From: F23-B02 sp963625655
GTDB lineage: Bacteria; Bacillota; Clostridia; Oscillospirales; Oscillospiraceae
Length of the DNA: 64,000 bases
Direction: 5' to 3'
Assembly (NCBI GenBank): GCA_963625655.1
Contig: CAVFTS010000002.1
Span: 21,567-85,566, forward strand
Part shown: one piece after another, positions 27,185 to 34,393 of the stretch
Position numbering within the stretch: the first letter of the stretch is position 1
Layout of the letters: each line of letters starts with the position of its first letter
Notes under the pieces: generated by a model
Told to the model about the DNA's origin: nothing
Database searches by the model: none
Seen by the model: the letters and a program-made list of their open reading frames with translations, nothing else
Translations under genes and position numbers: made by a program

Positions 27185-29080
27185 TCATTCAAGCTCAAAG
27201 GCACCGGTGTAGAGTCTGTAATAGGTACCCTTTTCCGCAAGCAGCTTCTCGTGGCTGCCTCGCTCGATTATGCGTCCGTGGTCCATGACCATGATGACGT
27301 CTGAATTCATTACGGTGCTGAGCCGGTGTGCGATAACAAACACCGTTCTGCCCTCCATGAGCGCATCCATGCCTCGCTGCACTATCGCCTCGGTGCGGGT
27401 GTCGATGGAGCTTGTCGCCTCATCGAGTATCATGACCGGGGGATCGGCGACCGCCGCTCTTGCTATCGCAATGAGCTGCCGCTGACCCTGCGAGAGGTTT
27501 GCGCCGTTGTTGCTCAGAAGCGTATCGTAGCCCTCCGGCAGACGGCTTATGAAGTCGTCCGCACCGGCGATCTCGGCTGCACGGCGGCAGTCATCGTCCG
27601 TTGCGTCGAGGTTTCCGTATCGGATGTTTTCCATGACGCTGCCGGTAAAGAGGTTCGTGTCCTGAAGCACCAGACCGAGCGAACGCCGCAGATCGGCCTT
27701 GCGTATCTTGTTTACGTTGATGCCGTCGTAGCGGATCTTGCCGTCGGCGATGTCGTAGAAGCGGTTTATGAGGTTCGTGATGGTCGTCTTGCCCGCACCG
27801 GTTGCGCCGACGAAGGCGACCTTCTGCCCCGGCTCGGCGTAGACGCTTATGCCGTGCAGAACCTCCTTGCCCTCCTCGTAGGCAAAATCGACGTCGTAAA
27901 GCCGCACGTCGCCACGCAGCTCGGTGTACTCAAAGCCGCCGTCGGGCATCGGGCGCTTCCACGCCCAGTGACCGCTGTGCTTATCCGTCTCACGGATGCT
28001 GCCGTCGGGGGAAATTTCGGCGTTGACGAGAGTCACCTTGCCGTCGTCGCTCTCGGGAAGCTCATCCATGAGCGCAAATATACGCTCTGCGCCCGCCATC
28101 GCCATGACGATGGAGTTTATCTGCTGCGAAAGCTGGTTGACGTTACCGGAAAACTGCTTTGCCATGTTGAGAAACGGCACCACGACGCTGACCGAAAACG
28201 CAAGTCCGGAGACGCTGAGGTTCGGAACATTGCCGAGGATGAACAGTCCGCCCGCCACGGCAATAATGACGTACAGGACGTTGCCGATGTTGTTCAGTAT
28301 CGGACCGAGGCAGTTTGCGTAGGCGTTGGCACGGAAGCTGTCTCCGAAAAGCTCCGAGTTTATGCGGCGAAAGTCCTCCTTGCTCCTGTCCTCGTGACAG
28401 AACACCTTGACGACCTTCTGACCGCTCATCATCTCCTGAATAAAGCCCTCGGTCTTGCCCATGGACTGCTGCTGACGGACAAAGTATTTTGCGCTGCCGC
28501 CGCCGACCTTCTTCGAGATGAGAATCATCAAAACGACGCCGAGCAGCAGGATGAGCGTGAGCCACACGCTGTAATACAGCATGACGCACAGAACGCCGAC
28601 GACCACGGCTCCCGCACGCAAAACGGCGGGAATGGTCTGCGATACGAGCTGACGCAGGGTGTCGATGTCGTTCGTGTAGTAGCTCATGATGTCACCGTGA
28701 CGGTGGGTGTCGAAGTAGCTGATGGGCAGTTCCTGCATCCTCCCGAACATCGTCTTGCGCAGCTTATAAAGGAAGCCCTGCGTCATCACCGCCATGAGTT
28801 GAGTATACACGGTGACGGCGATCAGACTGAGAATGTACATTGCGGCGAGGAAGGCGATTATGGGCCAGACCTCTTTTGAGGCGGCGCTCCAGTCGCCGCT
28901 TGCCTGCCACTTTTCGATTATTGCGACGACCTTCTGAATAAGCACGTCGGGTATCGCCGCAACGAGTGCGGAAAACAGGATACAGCCCACGACAAGCGGG
29001 AGCAGGCGGGGGTAGTAGCCCTTGAGCATTTTGAACACACGCTTCAGGGTACCGGGCTTTGAGCGGGGTCTTTTATTCAT
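27185..29080 (-). CDS. Heterodimeric ABC exporter, subunit 2 (TMD-NBD fusion)
   Basis: A 631-residue type IV ABC exporter half: six membrane helices (residues about 45-350), then an NBD with Walker A GATGAGKTT, signature LSQGQ within NGANLSQGQRQ and Walker B VMILDEATSS. Together with the preceding gene it forms a multidrug or lipid-type exporter of the YheI/YheH-LmrCD kind. The catalytic glutamate after Walker B is present here (DEATSS), whereas the partner has Asp at that position. Unusual is an insertion of about 30 residues before the NBD (GSIRETDKHSGHWAWKRPMP region). The start at 29080 (GGGAGG 9 bases upstream) overlaps the partner gene by 8 bp. Confidence 0.95.
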   Translation of the reverse strand: MNKRPRSKPGTLKRVFKMLKGYYPRLLPLVVGCILFSALVAAIPDVLIQKVVAIIEKWQASGDWSAASKEVWPIIAFLAAMYILSLIAVTVYTQLMAVMTQGFLYKLRKTMFGRMQELPISYFDTHRHGDIMSYYTNDIDTLRQLVSQTIPAVLRAGAVVVGVLCVMLYYSVWLTLILLLGVVLMILISKKVGGGSAKYFVRQQQSMGKTEGFIQEMMSGQKVVKVFCHEDRSKEDFRRINSELFGDSFRANAYANCLGPILNNIGNVLYVIIAVAGGLFILGNVPNLSVSGLAFSVSVVVPFLNMAKQFSGNVNQLSQQINSIVMAMAGAERIFALMDELPESDDGKVTLVNAEISPDGSIRETDKHSGHWAWKRPMPDGGFEYTELRGDVRLYDVDFAYEEGKEVLHGISVYAEPGQKVAFVGATGAGKTTITNLINRFYDIADGKIRYDGINVNKIRKADLRRSLGLVLQDTNLFTGSVMENIRYGNLDATDDDCRRAAEIAGADDFISRLPEGYDTLLSNNGANLSQGQRQLIAIARAAVADPPVMILDEATSSIDTRTEAIVQRGMDALMEGRTVFVIAHRLSTVMNSDVIMVMDHGRIIERGSHEKLLAEKGTYYRLYTGAFELE

Positions 29081-30815
29081 TTTCCGCACCTCCCTTGTTC
29101 TGCTGCTCGTATACCTCACGGTATATCGGACTTCTTTGCATAAGCTCGTCGTGTGTTCCGACATCGCCGACCTTGCCGTTATCCATGACGATTATCATGT
29201 CCGCATCCATGACGGAGCTTATGCGCTGTGCGACGATGAGCTTCGTCGCATCCGGAATGCAGGTCGAAAGCCCCTGACGGATCAGAGCGTCGGTGCGGGT
29301 ATCGACGGCGCTCGTCGAGTCGTCGAGAATGAGTATCTTGGGCTTTTTAAGGAGCGCCCTCGCTATGCAGAGACGCTGCTTCTGACCGCCGGAGACGTTG
29401 GAGCCGCCCTGCTCGATGTGCGTGTCGTAGCCGTCGGGGAAGCCCTTTATAAATTCGTCCGCCTGCGCAATGCGGCACGCCTCCTCAATCTCGGCGTCAC
29501 TTGCGTTCTCGTTGCCCCAGCGCAGGTTGTCTTTGATTGTGCCGGAGAAGAGCAGATTCTTTTGCAGCACCATCGCAACGGCGGAGCGCAAGGCATCGAG
29601 CGAGTAGTCGCCGACGGGTCTACCGCCGACGTACACCGTTCCGACGCTTACGTCGTACAGGCGTGGGATGAGCTGCACAAGCGTACTCTTGCCGCTGCCG
29701 GTGCCGCCGATTATGCCGACGGTCGAGCCGGACGGAATGGTGAGATCAACGTCGGAAAGGGCGTATTTTTCGGCGGTCTGCGAGTATTTGAAGGATACGT
29801 TTTCAAAGCGGATGCCGCCGTCGGAGACCGTTTCGCACGGGGAAGGGGGGTTCTCGATGCCGGGCTTTTCTATGAGCACCTCGTATATTCTCTTTGCCGA
29901 CTCTGCGCTCATGGTGAGCATGACGTAGATGGCGGACAGCATCATGAGCGACATGAGTATCTGTACGCCGTAGGTTATCATTGCGGAGATCTGCCCGACG
30001 TCGATATCACTGCCGCCGCTTTGGATGGCAAGCTTCGAACCGACAAGCAGCACAAACAGCATGTTAAAGTACATACACAGGTTCATGAGCGGGGTGTTGA
30101 GCGCAACTATACGCTCGGCGTGAGTGAAGTCTGCGCAAATGTCCTTAGCTGCGGCGCCGAACTTCGCCTTCTCATGCTCCTCACGGGCAAAACCCTTGAC
30201 GACACGCATCGCACGGACGTTCTCCTCGATGGATTCGTTCAGACGGTCGTATTTCCTGAACACTCTCCTGAACGCAGGCATCGCCTTTCTTGCAATCATG
30301 AGCAGCCCGAACACGAGTACGGGGATGATGACCGCAAAGGTGGCGGAGAGCTTTCCGCCCATCACATACGCCATGACGACGGAAAAAACAAGCATCAGCG
30401 GACTGCGTACCGCCGTGCGGATGAGCATCATGTACGACATCTGCACGTTGGCGACGTCCGTCGTGAGCCTCGTTACGAGGGAAGCGGAGGAGAATTTGTC
30501 GATGTTTTCAAAGGAGTAGTCCTGGATGCCGACAAAGAGATCCTCACGCAGATTTTTGCCGAAGCCGGAGGATGCCTTTGCGCAGAAGTATCCGGCGGCG
30601 GAGCCGCAGGCAAGGCTGAGTATCGCCATGACGATGAGCAGCAGTCCGATGCGCATGACGGTGCTTATCTCGGAGCCTGCCTTGATGAGGTTTACGAGCT
30701 CTGCCGTGATAAACGGGATAAGCACCTCGATGACGACCTCAAGGCAGATAAGCACGAGCGACAGGATGCTCGGCGTTTTGTATTCCCTTATGCTTTGCGC
30801 AAGTCTTTTGAGCAT
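29073..30815 (-). CDS. Heterodimeric ABC exporter, subunit 1 (TMD-NBD fusion, degenerate site)
   Basis: A 580-residue ABC exporter half: six membrane helices, then an NBD with Walker A GGTGSGKST, signature VSGGQKQR and Walker B ILILDDSTSA. The residue after Walker B is Asp instead of catalytic Glu, the usual sign of the non-consensus site in heterodimeric exporters, which supports pairing with the downstream subunit. The ATG at 30815 has GGGAGG in range and lies inside the 3' end of the MarR gene (28-bp overlap). It is probably a drug- or amphiphile-efflux pump. The substrate is unknown. Confidence 0.95.
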   Translation of the reverse strand: MLKRLAQSIREYKTPSILSLVLICLEVVIEVLIPFITAELVNLIKAGSEISTVMRIGLLLIVMAILSLACGSAAGYFCAKASSGFGKNLREDLFVGIQDYSFENIDKFSSASLVTRLTTDVANVQMSYMMLIRTAVRSPLMLVFSVVMAYVMGGKLSATFAVIIPVLVFGLLMIARKAMPAFRRVFRKYDRLNESIEENVRAMRVVKGFAREEHEKAKFGAAAKDICADFTHAERIVALNTPLMNLCMYFNMLFVLLVGSKLAIQSGGSDIDVGQISAMITYGVQILMSLMMLSAIYVMLTMSAESAKRIYEVLIEKPGIENPPSPCETVSDGGIRFENVSFKYSQTAEKYALSDVDLTIPSGSTVGIIGGTGSGKSTLVQLIPRLYDVSVGTVYVGGRPVGDYSLDALRSAVAMVLQKNLLFSGTIKDNLRWGNENASDAEIEEACRIAQADEFIKGFPDGYDTHIEQGGSNVSGGQKQRLCIARALLKKPKILILDDSTSAVDTRTDALIRQGLSTCIPDATKLIVAQRISSVMDADMIIVMDNGKVGDVGTHDELMQRSPIYREVYEQQNKGGAENE

Positions 30816-31279
30816 TCTTCTCCTCCCTTCTCCGTGCTGACGCACGGAAGCTTTTTGAAAATTCCGTCAAGCGTCCGCAGCGCCTCGGCGAAATCCTCAC
30901 GGTCACGCTCCTCCATTCCGGAAAACAGCCTGCCGTAGTATTCGCTTTGCAGGATGCGGAAGCTTTCGATATAAGCCTTTGCCTTATCGGTAAGCTCTAT
31001 GCGTACGATTCGGCGGTCCGTCTCGTCGCCGCTGCGCTGACCGAGCTCAAGCTCAATGAGCCTGTTTACGACCTTCGTCGTTTGCTGCTTTGTCATGTGC
31101 ATGGCGCTTCCCAACTCGCCCATCGACATGGGAGCGTCGCTCTCCGACAGAATCAGCATGCTGTGATAAACCTTCGGACTGATGCCGTCGGCAAGCAGCG
31201 ACTTAAAGGGCTTTGCAAGGCGGTGATGCCACTGCGGCATTATGTGCAGGACAAGCTCCTGCAATTCTTCGTTATTCAT
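30788..31279 (-). CDS. MarR family repressor of the ABC exporter operon
   Basis: A 163-residue winged-helix regulator. The recognition region appears as SMGELGSAMHMTKQQTTKVVNRL, followed by the wing with ELGQRSGDETDRRIVRIELTDKG-type sequence (ends TDKAKAY). Helices at both ends form the dimer interface. The ATG at 31279 is preferred over an in-frame ATG eight codons upstream because GGAGG lies right before it. It heads the operon with the two ABC halves, and a large palindrome overlaps its promoter, so it probably represses itself and the pump and is released by a pump substrate. Confidence 0.93.
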   Translation of the reverse strand: MNNEELQELVLHIMPQWHHRLAKPFKSLLADGISPKVYHSMLILSESDAPMSMGELGSAMHMTKQQTTKVVNRLIELELGQRSGDETDRRIVRIELTDKAKAYIESFRILQSEYYGRLFSGMEERDREDFAEALRTLDGIFKKLPCVSTEKGGEECSKDLRKA

Positions 31280-31296
31280 TTCTGCCTCCAAACAAA

Positions 31297-31331
31297 AGTA
31301 CACCTTAGGTTACAATAGCCTAAAGTGTACT
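31297..31331 (-). promoter_or_regulatory. Palindromic operator overlapping the marR-ABC promoter
   Basis: A 13-bp inverted repeat (AGTACACCTTAGG and CCTAAAGTGTACT, 12 of 13 matching) is separated by 9 bases. A possible minus-strand promoter TTGATT-17 bp-TACACT has its -10 inside the upper arm, so a bound dimer would block initiation. The 230 bp beyond it (31332-31563) contain no gene I can support. Confidence 0.75.
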
Positions 31332-31563
31332 ACGCAATTATGAACAAATCAAGTATGAGCCGAAATTTTTTTTCAGAGCAGTCTGCCGCCGCTTGCGACG
31401 GTAATGACGGAGAGCGGAATGTCCTTGCCGGAGGCGGCTATCGTGCGATTACTCCCTATACTTACAATATAATGCCCGCCTTGCGCAATATATGTAGCGG
31501 TTACTACAACCTCGGGAGGTAGTTAATGCTAATCTGAAGTTAGAAAAGCCGACGGGAAAAGAC

Positions 31564-33321
31564 TTACTTAATGAAAAGAAGCCGATATGCTCTCATAAGT
31601 ACGGTTGCTGCCATGCCGCGGCTTGCGGTGCCGTTGGGAGCAAAGACACCGTTGCCGAAGCCGTGCATTAAGCCGAGGTTCGCAATGATGTTTACGGACT
31701 CGACGTAAGAATCGGCAATGTCTGCGCTGTCAACGAAGCCGCAGGGCTTTTTAAGCTCATCCGATTTGGCCTCGTCAAAGGTCTCGGTCATCAGCATGAA
31801 GCGAGCCGTGAAGGTTGCCATCTGCGCACGGGTTATCGACTGATCGGGACGGAAGGTGCCGTCGGTATAGCCCTTGATTATACCGTTCCGAACGCCCCAG
31901 CTCACGGCGTCGAGGTAAGGCTCGGCAATGCCGTCGTTATCGGAAAAGTCAAGTGCCGATTCTTCGGGAGCGGCAGCGCCGCTCATGCGGTAGAGCATGG
32001 TCACAAACTGCGCACGGGTGATGACCGCATTGGGGCGGAAGGTGCCGTCAAGGCAGCCGTTTATGATGCCGAAGTCATATGCGCTGAGGATGTACTCACG
32101 GTAGCCGCTTTCGGAAATGTCGGAGAAGGGAACGAACGCCTTCTCGCTGCGGCTGAGGTTTGCTCTGAGAGCTGCGATCTCGTCACCGGAAAGGCCGAGC
32201 TCCTTTATGTACTCCTCCGCCTCCGCCTTGAGGTCGGCGGTCTTGAGATTCTCGACGCCGAACGCCTTTTCAAGGCTCTCTATAATGCCTGAGGCTGCGA
32301 TCGCTTCGTACTTGTCGGTGCCGGGTTCTACGCCGTAGTAGTTACTGTAGGTCAGCATGTAGTCTGTTACGACCTCGTCGCAGCTTGCGCCCATGAAGCA
32401 CTCAAGCAGAGCGGAAACGAAGCCGGCATGGTCCTTACCCTCGGTGCAGTGGACGTAGTACACACCCTCATTTTCCGCAAAGTGACGGAGACCGTGCGCC
32501 AGACCGGTCTTAAATTCCTCCGCTTGAAGGTCATGGCCGAGGCTTAAGAAAACAACCTTCTGATCGGCGTAATAGCTGTCGTCAAAGCCGGGGTAGTTAA
32601 CGGCGGCGGCGCCGCTGTCCGCAAGGTTCATGATGACGGTGACGCCTGCGTTTTTAAGAGCTGCGTCCGCATATGTGTTGCGTCCGAGTTCGGGATTTAT
32701 GGGAGAGGAGCCTCTGAAGAGGATGTTTTCTCCCATGCCGGCGGTGCCGATGCTGCGGAAGTTTGCAAACTCGGCGTCGGTGAGGGAACGGTAGTCGGTG
32801 CGGACATTGGTGCGCCGGAGCTCGTGCTGAATACACTCGGTACGGTAGCCGTTCTCCTCGGACATGACGAAGCCAAGCTCGACGGGGAAGCTGACGCCTT
32901 CCCATGCCGTCCAGTACCAGGAGCCGTCGTCATTCCCGTGCTTCTGAGCAAGCCGGTAGGTCTCCGCAAAATTGCCCATGTTGACGGCAAGGCAGACATA
33001 GCCTGTGGGATTGCCGTCCGTATCCTTGGGCAGGATGATTGCGGGCTTGCCGGAATCAACGTAGGAGTAGGTGGGAATAACGGGCAGAACAAGCTCCCGC
33101 TCAAGGAAGCTGACCTTTACGAGATCGCCCCACTCAAAGCCCATTTCCGAGAACCTTTCGGCGGTGCAGTCGGTGTTCACGTTGCCGTACTTGGTTATCC
33201 ATGTGTTGTTCTCAAGTCCGCCGATCGTGATCTTGTCGTTGTCTGCAAGAGAGGGGACGCAAAGCGAGAATACCATCGCCGACACGAGCAGCATCGTCAA
33301 AAGCTTCTTGCCGATCTTCAT
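31564..33321 (-). CDS. SLH-anchored tyrosine-phosphatase-like protein with substituted catalytic Arg
   Basis: A 585-residue exported protein. A signal peptide (KLLTMLLVSAMVFSLCVPSLA) is followed by a ~150-residue N-terminal domain, then a domain like the bacterial tyrosine/serine phosphatase family (PF13350 type; FRSIGTAGMGENILFRGSSP is the usual start, with VIMNLADS next). The P-loop reads HCTEGKDHAG: Cys292 is kept, but the expected Arg at position +6 is His298 (codon CAT, one base from CGT). Three SLH repeats fill the last 190 residues. AGGAGG precedes the ATG. It may be an inactive or altered phosphatase on the cell surface, or carry a sequencing error. Confidence 0.9.
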   Translation of the reverse strand: MKIGKKLLTMLLVSAMVFSLCVPSLADNDKITIGGLENNTWITKYGNVNTDCTAERFSEMGFEWGDLVKVSFLERELVLPVIPTYSYVDSGKPAIILPKDTDGNPTGYVCLAVNMGNFAETYRLAQKHGNDDGSWYWTAWEGVSFPVELGFVMSEENGYRTECIQHELRRTNVRTDYRSLTDAEFANFRSIGTAGMGENILFRGSSPINPELGRNTYADAALKNAGVTVIMNLADSGAAAVNYPGFDDSYYADQKVVFLSLGHDLQAEEFKTGLAHGLRHFAENEGVYYVHCTEGKDHAGFVSALLECFMGASCDEVVTDYMLTYSNYYGVEPGTDKYEAIAASGIIESLEKAFGVENLKTADLKAEAEEYIKELGLSGDEIAALRANLSRSEKAFVPFSDISESGYREYILSAYDFGIINGCLDGTFRPNAVITRAQFVTMLYRMSGAAAPEESALDFSDNDGIAEPYLDAVSWGVRNGIIKGYTDGTFRPDQSITRAQMATFTARFMLMTETFDEAKSDELKKPCGFVDSADIADSYVESVNIIANLGLMHGFGNGVFAPNGTASRGMAATVLMRAYRLLFIK

Positions 33322-33362
33322 TGGTGATTCCTCCTGCTTATAAAATTAGGATGTATCGTATG

Positions 33363-33410
33363 TGTTCAGTATAACACAGGTCTTGCGCTTTTGACCAGCC
33401 CCACCATTTC
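33363..33410 (-). promoter_or_regulatory. Promoter of the SLH phosphatase-like gene
   Basis: On the minus strand, TGGTCA, an 18-bp spacer and TATACT lie about 45 bp before the ATG (-10 near 33371-33376). Confidence 0.5.
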
Positions 33411-33561
33411 GTGCAGCTTATCCTGCATGATAACAAAAACTGCGGCGGCAAAGCCGCGAAAAAATCGGGGACAAGCCTTGCGTATCAGCGATTTTTCGCA
33501 TGATGCCGAAATTTCATTATTTGGGAAACGCACGAAACGATAACAGAGGGTAAAATAATGC

Positions 33562-33579
33562 ACCACAAAATGTTGTGGT
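33562..33579 (+). promoter_or_regulatory. Candidate NrdR-box-like palindrome upstream of nrdGD
   Basis: ACCACAA-AATG-TTGTGGT is a 7-bp perfect inverted repeat that partly fits the NrdR consensus (acaCwATATaTwGtgt). It lies about 48 bp upstream of the -35 of the nrdG promoter. A half-match, CACAATAT, also lies inside the promoter spacer. The rest of 33411-33626 has no recognisable gene. Confidence 0.4.
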
Positions 33580-33626
33580 CGGGTGGTTACAAAACGGTAA
33601 AATCGTCTATATTTTGTGCTTTATAC

Positions 33627-33655
33627 TTGACAAGGCGCACAATATGGACTATAGT
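33627..33655 (+). promoter_or_regulatory. Promoter of the nrdG-nrdD-trxB-like operon
   Basis: TTGACA (33627-33632), a 17-bp spacer and TATAGT (33650-33655), 23 bp before the chosen ATG. Confidence 0.85.
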
Positions 33656-33677
33656 GTAAAGCCGTGAGGAGATGCCG

Positions 33678-34370
33678 ATGATTATTTCAGGTGTTCAAAA
33701 GCTTACATTGTTGGATTATCCGGGGCGTATCGCCTGCACCGTTTTTACCGACGGCTGCAACTTCAGATGTCCGTTTTGCCACAACGCACCGCTGGTGCTG
33801 CCGGACAGGGAAAAGCAGCGCAGCGATAACGATGCGGTGCTTGAGTTTCTAAAAAAGCGCAGCGGACTTTACGAGGGCGTTGCGGTGACCGGCGGCGAGC
33901 CGACGCTTCATGCCGACCTGCCGGACTTTCTGCGCAGCGTCAAGGCGCTCGGATATATGGTAAAGCTTGACACGAACGGCACAAGACCGGATATGCTGAG
34001 CGGGCTTATAGCCGAGGGACTTGTCGACCGCATAGCGATGGACATTAAAAACTCGCCGGAGGAATATGCGAGGGCGGCGGGAGCCGACGTCGATATGACG
34101 GCGATAGAGCGCTCGAAGGAGCTGCTGCTTTGCGGCGGCGTGGATTATGAGTTCCGGACGACGGTCGTTCGGGGCATCCACACGAGGGAGAGCCTTGTGA
34201 GCGCCGCAAAATGGATTGCCGGAGCGAAGGAATATTACCTTCAGCAGTTCAAGGATTCGGGGGATCTCATCCTGCCGGACGGGCTGTCGGCGTTTGACGA
34301 AAAGGAAATGCACGAGCTCTGCGAAGCGGTGAGGGAATACGTTCCCACGGCGCAGGTAAGAGGCGTTTGA
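33678..34370 (+). CDS. nrdG: Anaerobic ribonucleotide reductase activating enzyme
   Basis: A 230-residue radical-SAM activase that installs the glycyl radical on NrdD. The 4Fe-4S site is CNFRCPFC (CX3CX2C), followed by the SAM-binding GGE stretch (VTGGEPTLH). The N-terminal SGVQKLTLLDYPG and the late ILPDGLSAFDEKEMHEL belong to the NrdG-like (YjjW/PflA-related) group. The ATG at 33678 is chosen because GAGGAG sits 6 bases upstream. The ATG at 33672 would leave no spacing. It lies 23 bp before nrdD, its expected target. Confidence 0.93.
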   Translation: MIISGVQKLTLLDYPGRIACTVFTDGCNFRCPFCHNAPLVLPDREKQRSDNDAVLEFLKKRSGLYEGVAVTGGEPTLHADLPDFLRSVKALGYMVKLDTNGTRPDMLSGLIAEGLVDRIAMDIKNSPEEYARAAGADVDMTAIERSKELLLCGGVDYEFRTTVVRGIHTRESLVSAAKWIAGAKEYYLQQFKDSGDLILPDGLSAFDEKEMHELCEAVREYVPTAQVRGV

Positions 34371-34393
34371 GAGAGAAATACGGAGGATAAAAA

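Noticed and set aside
27326..30938. Long plus-strand open frames across the ABC exporter genes
   Set aside because: Low-information His/Asp/Val-rich translations opposite two ABC halves with complete Walker and signature motifs.
31332..31563. A 65-codon plus-strand frame in the gap next to the MarR operator
   Set aside because: No ribosome-binding site, atypical composition and overlap with the operator; I see no supportable gene or structured RNA here.
33366..33566. A 66-codon minus-strand frame upstream of the SLH phosphatase gene
   Set aside because: It covers the promoter region, lacks a ribosome-binding site and has irregular codon use.
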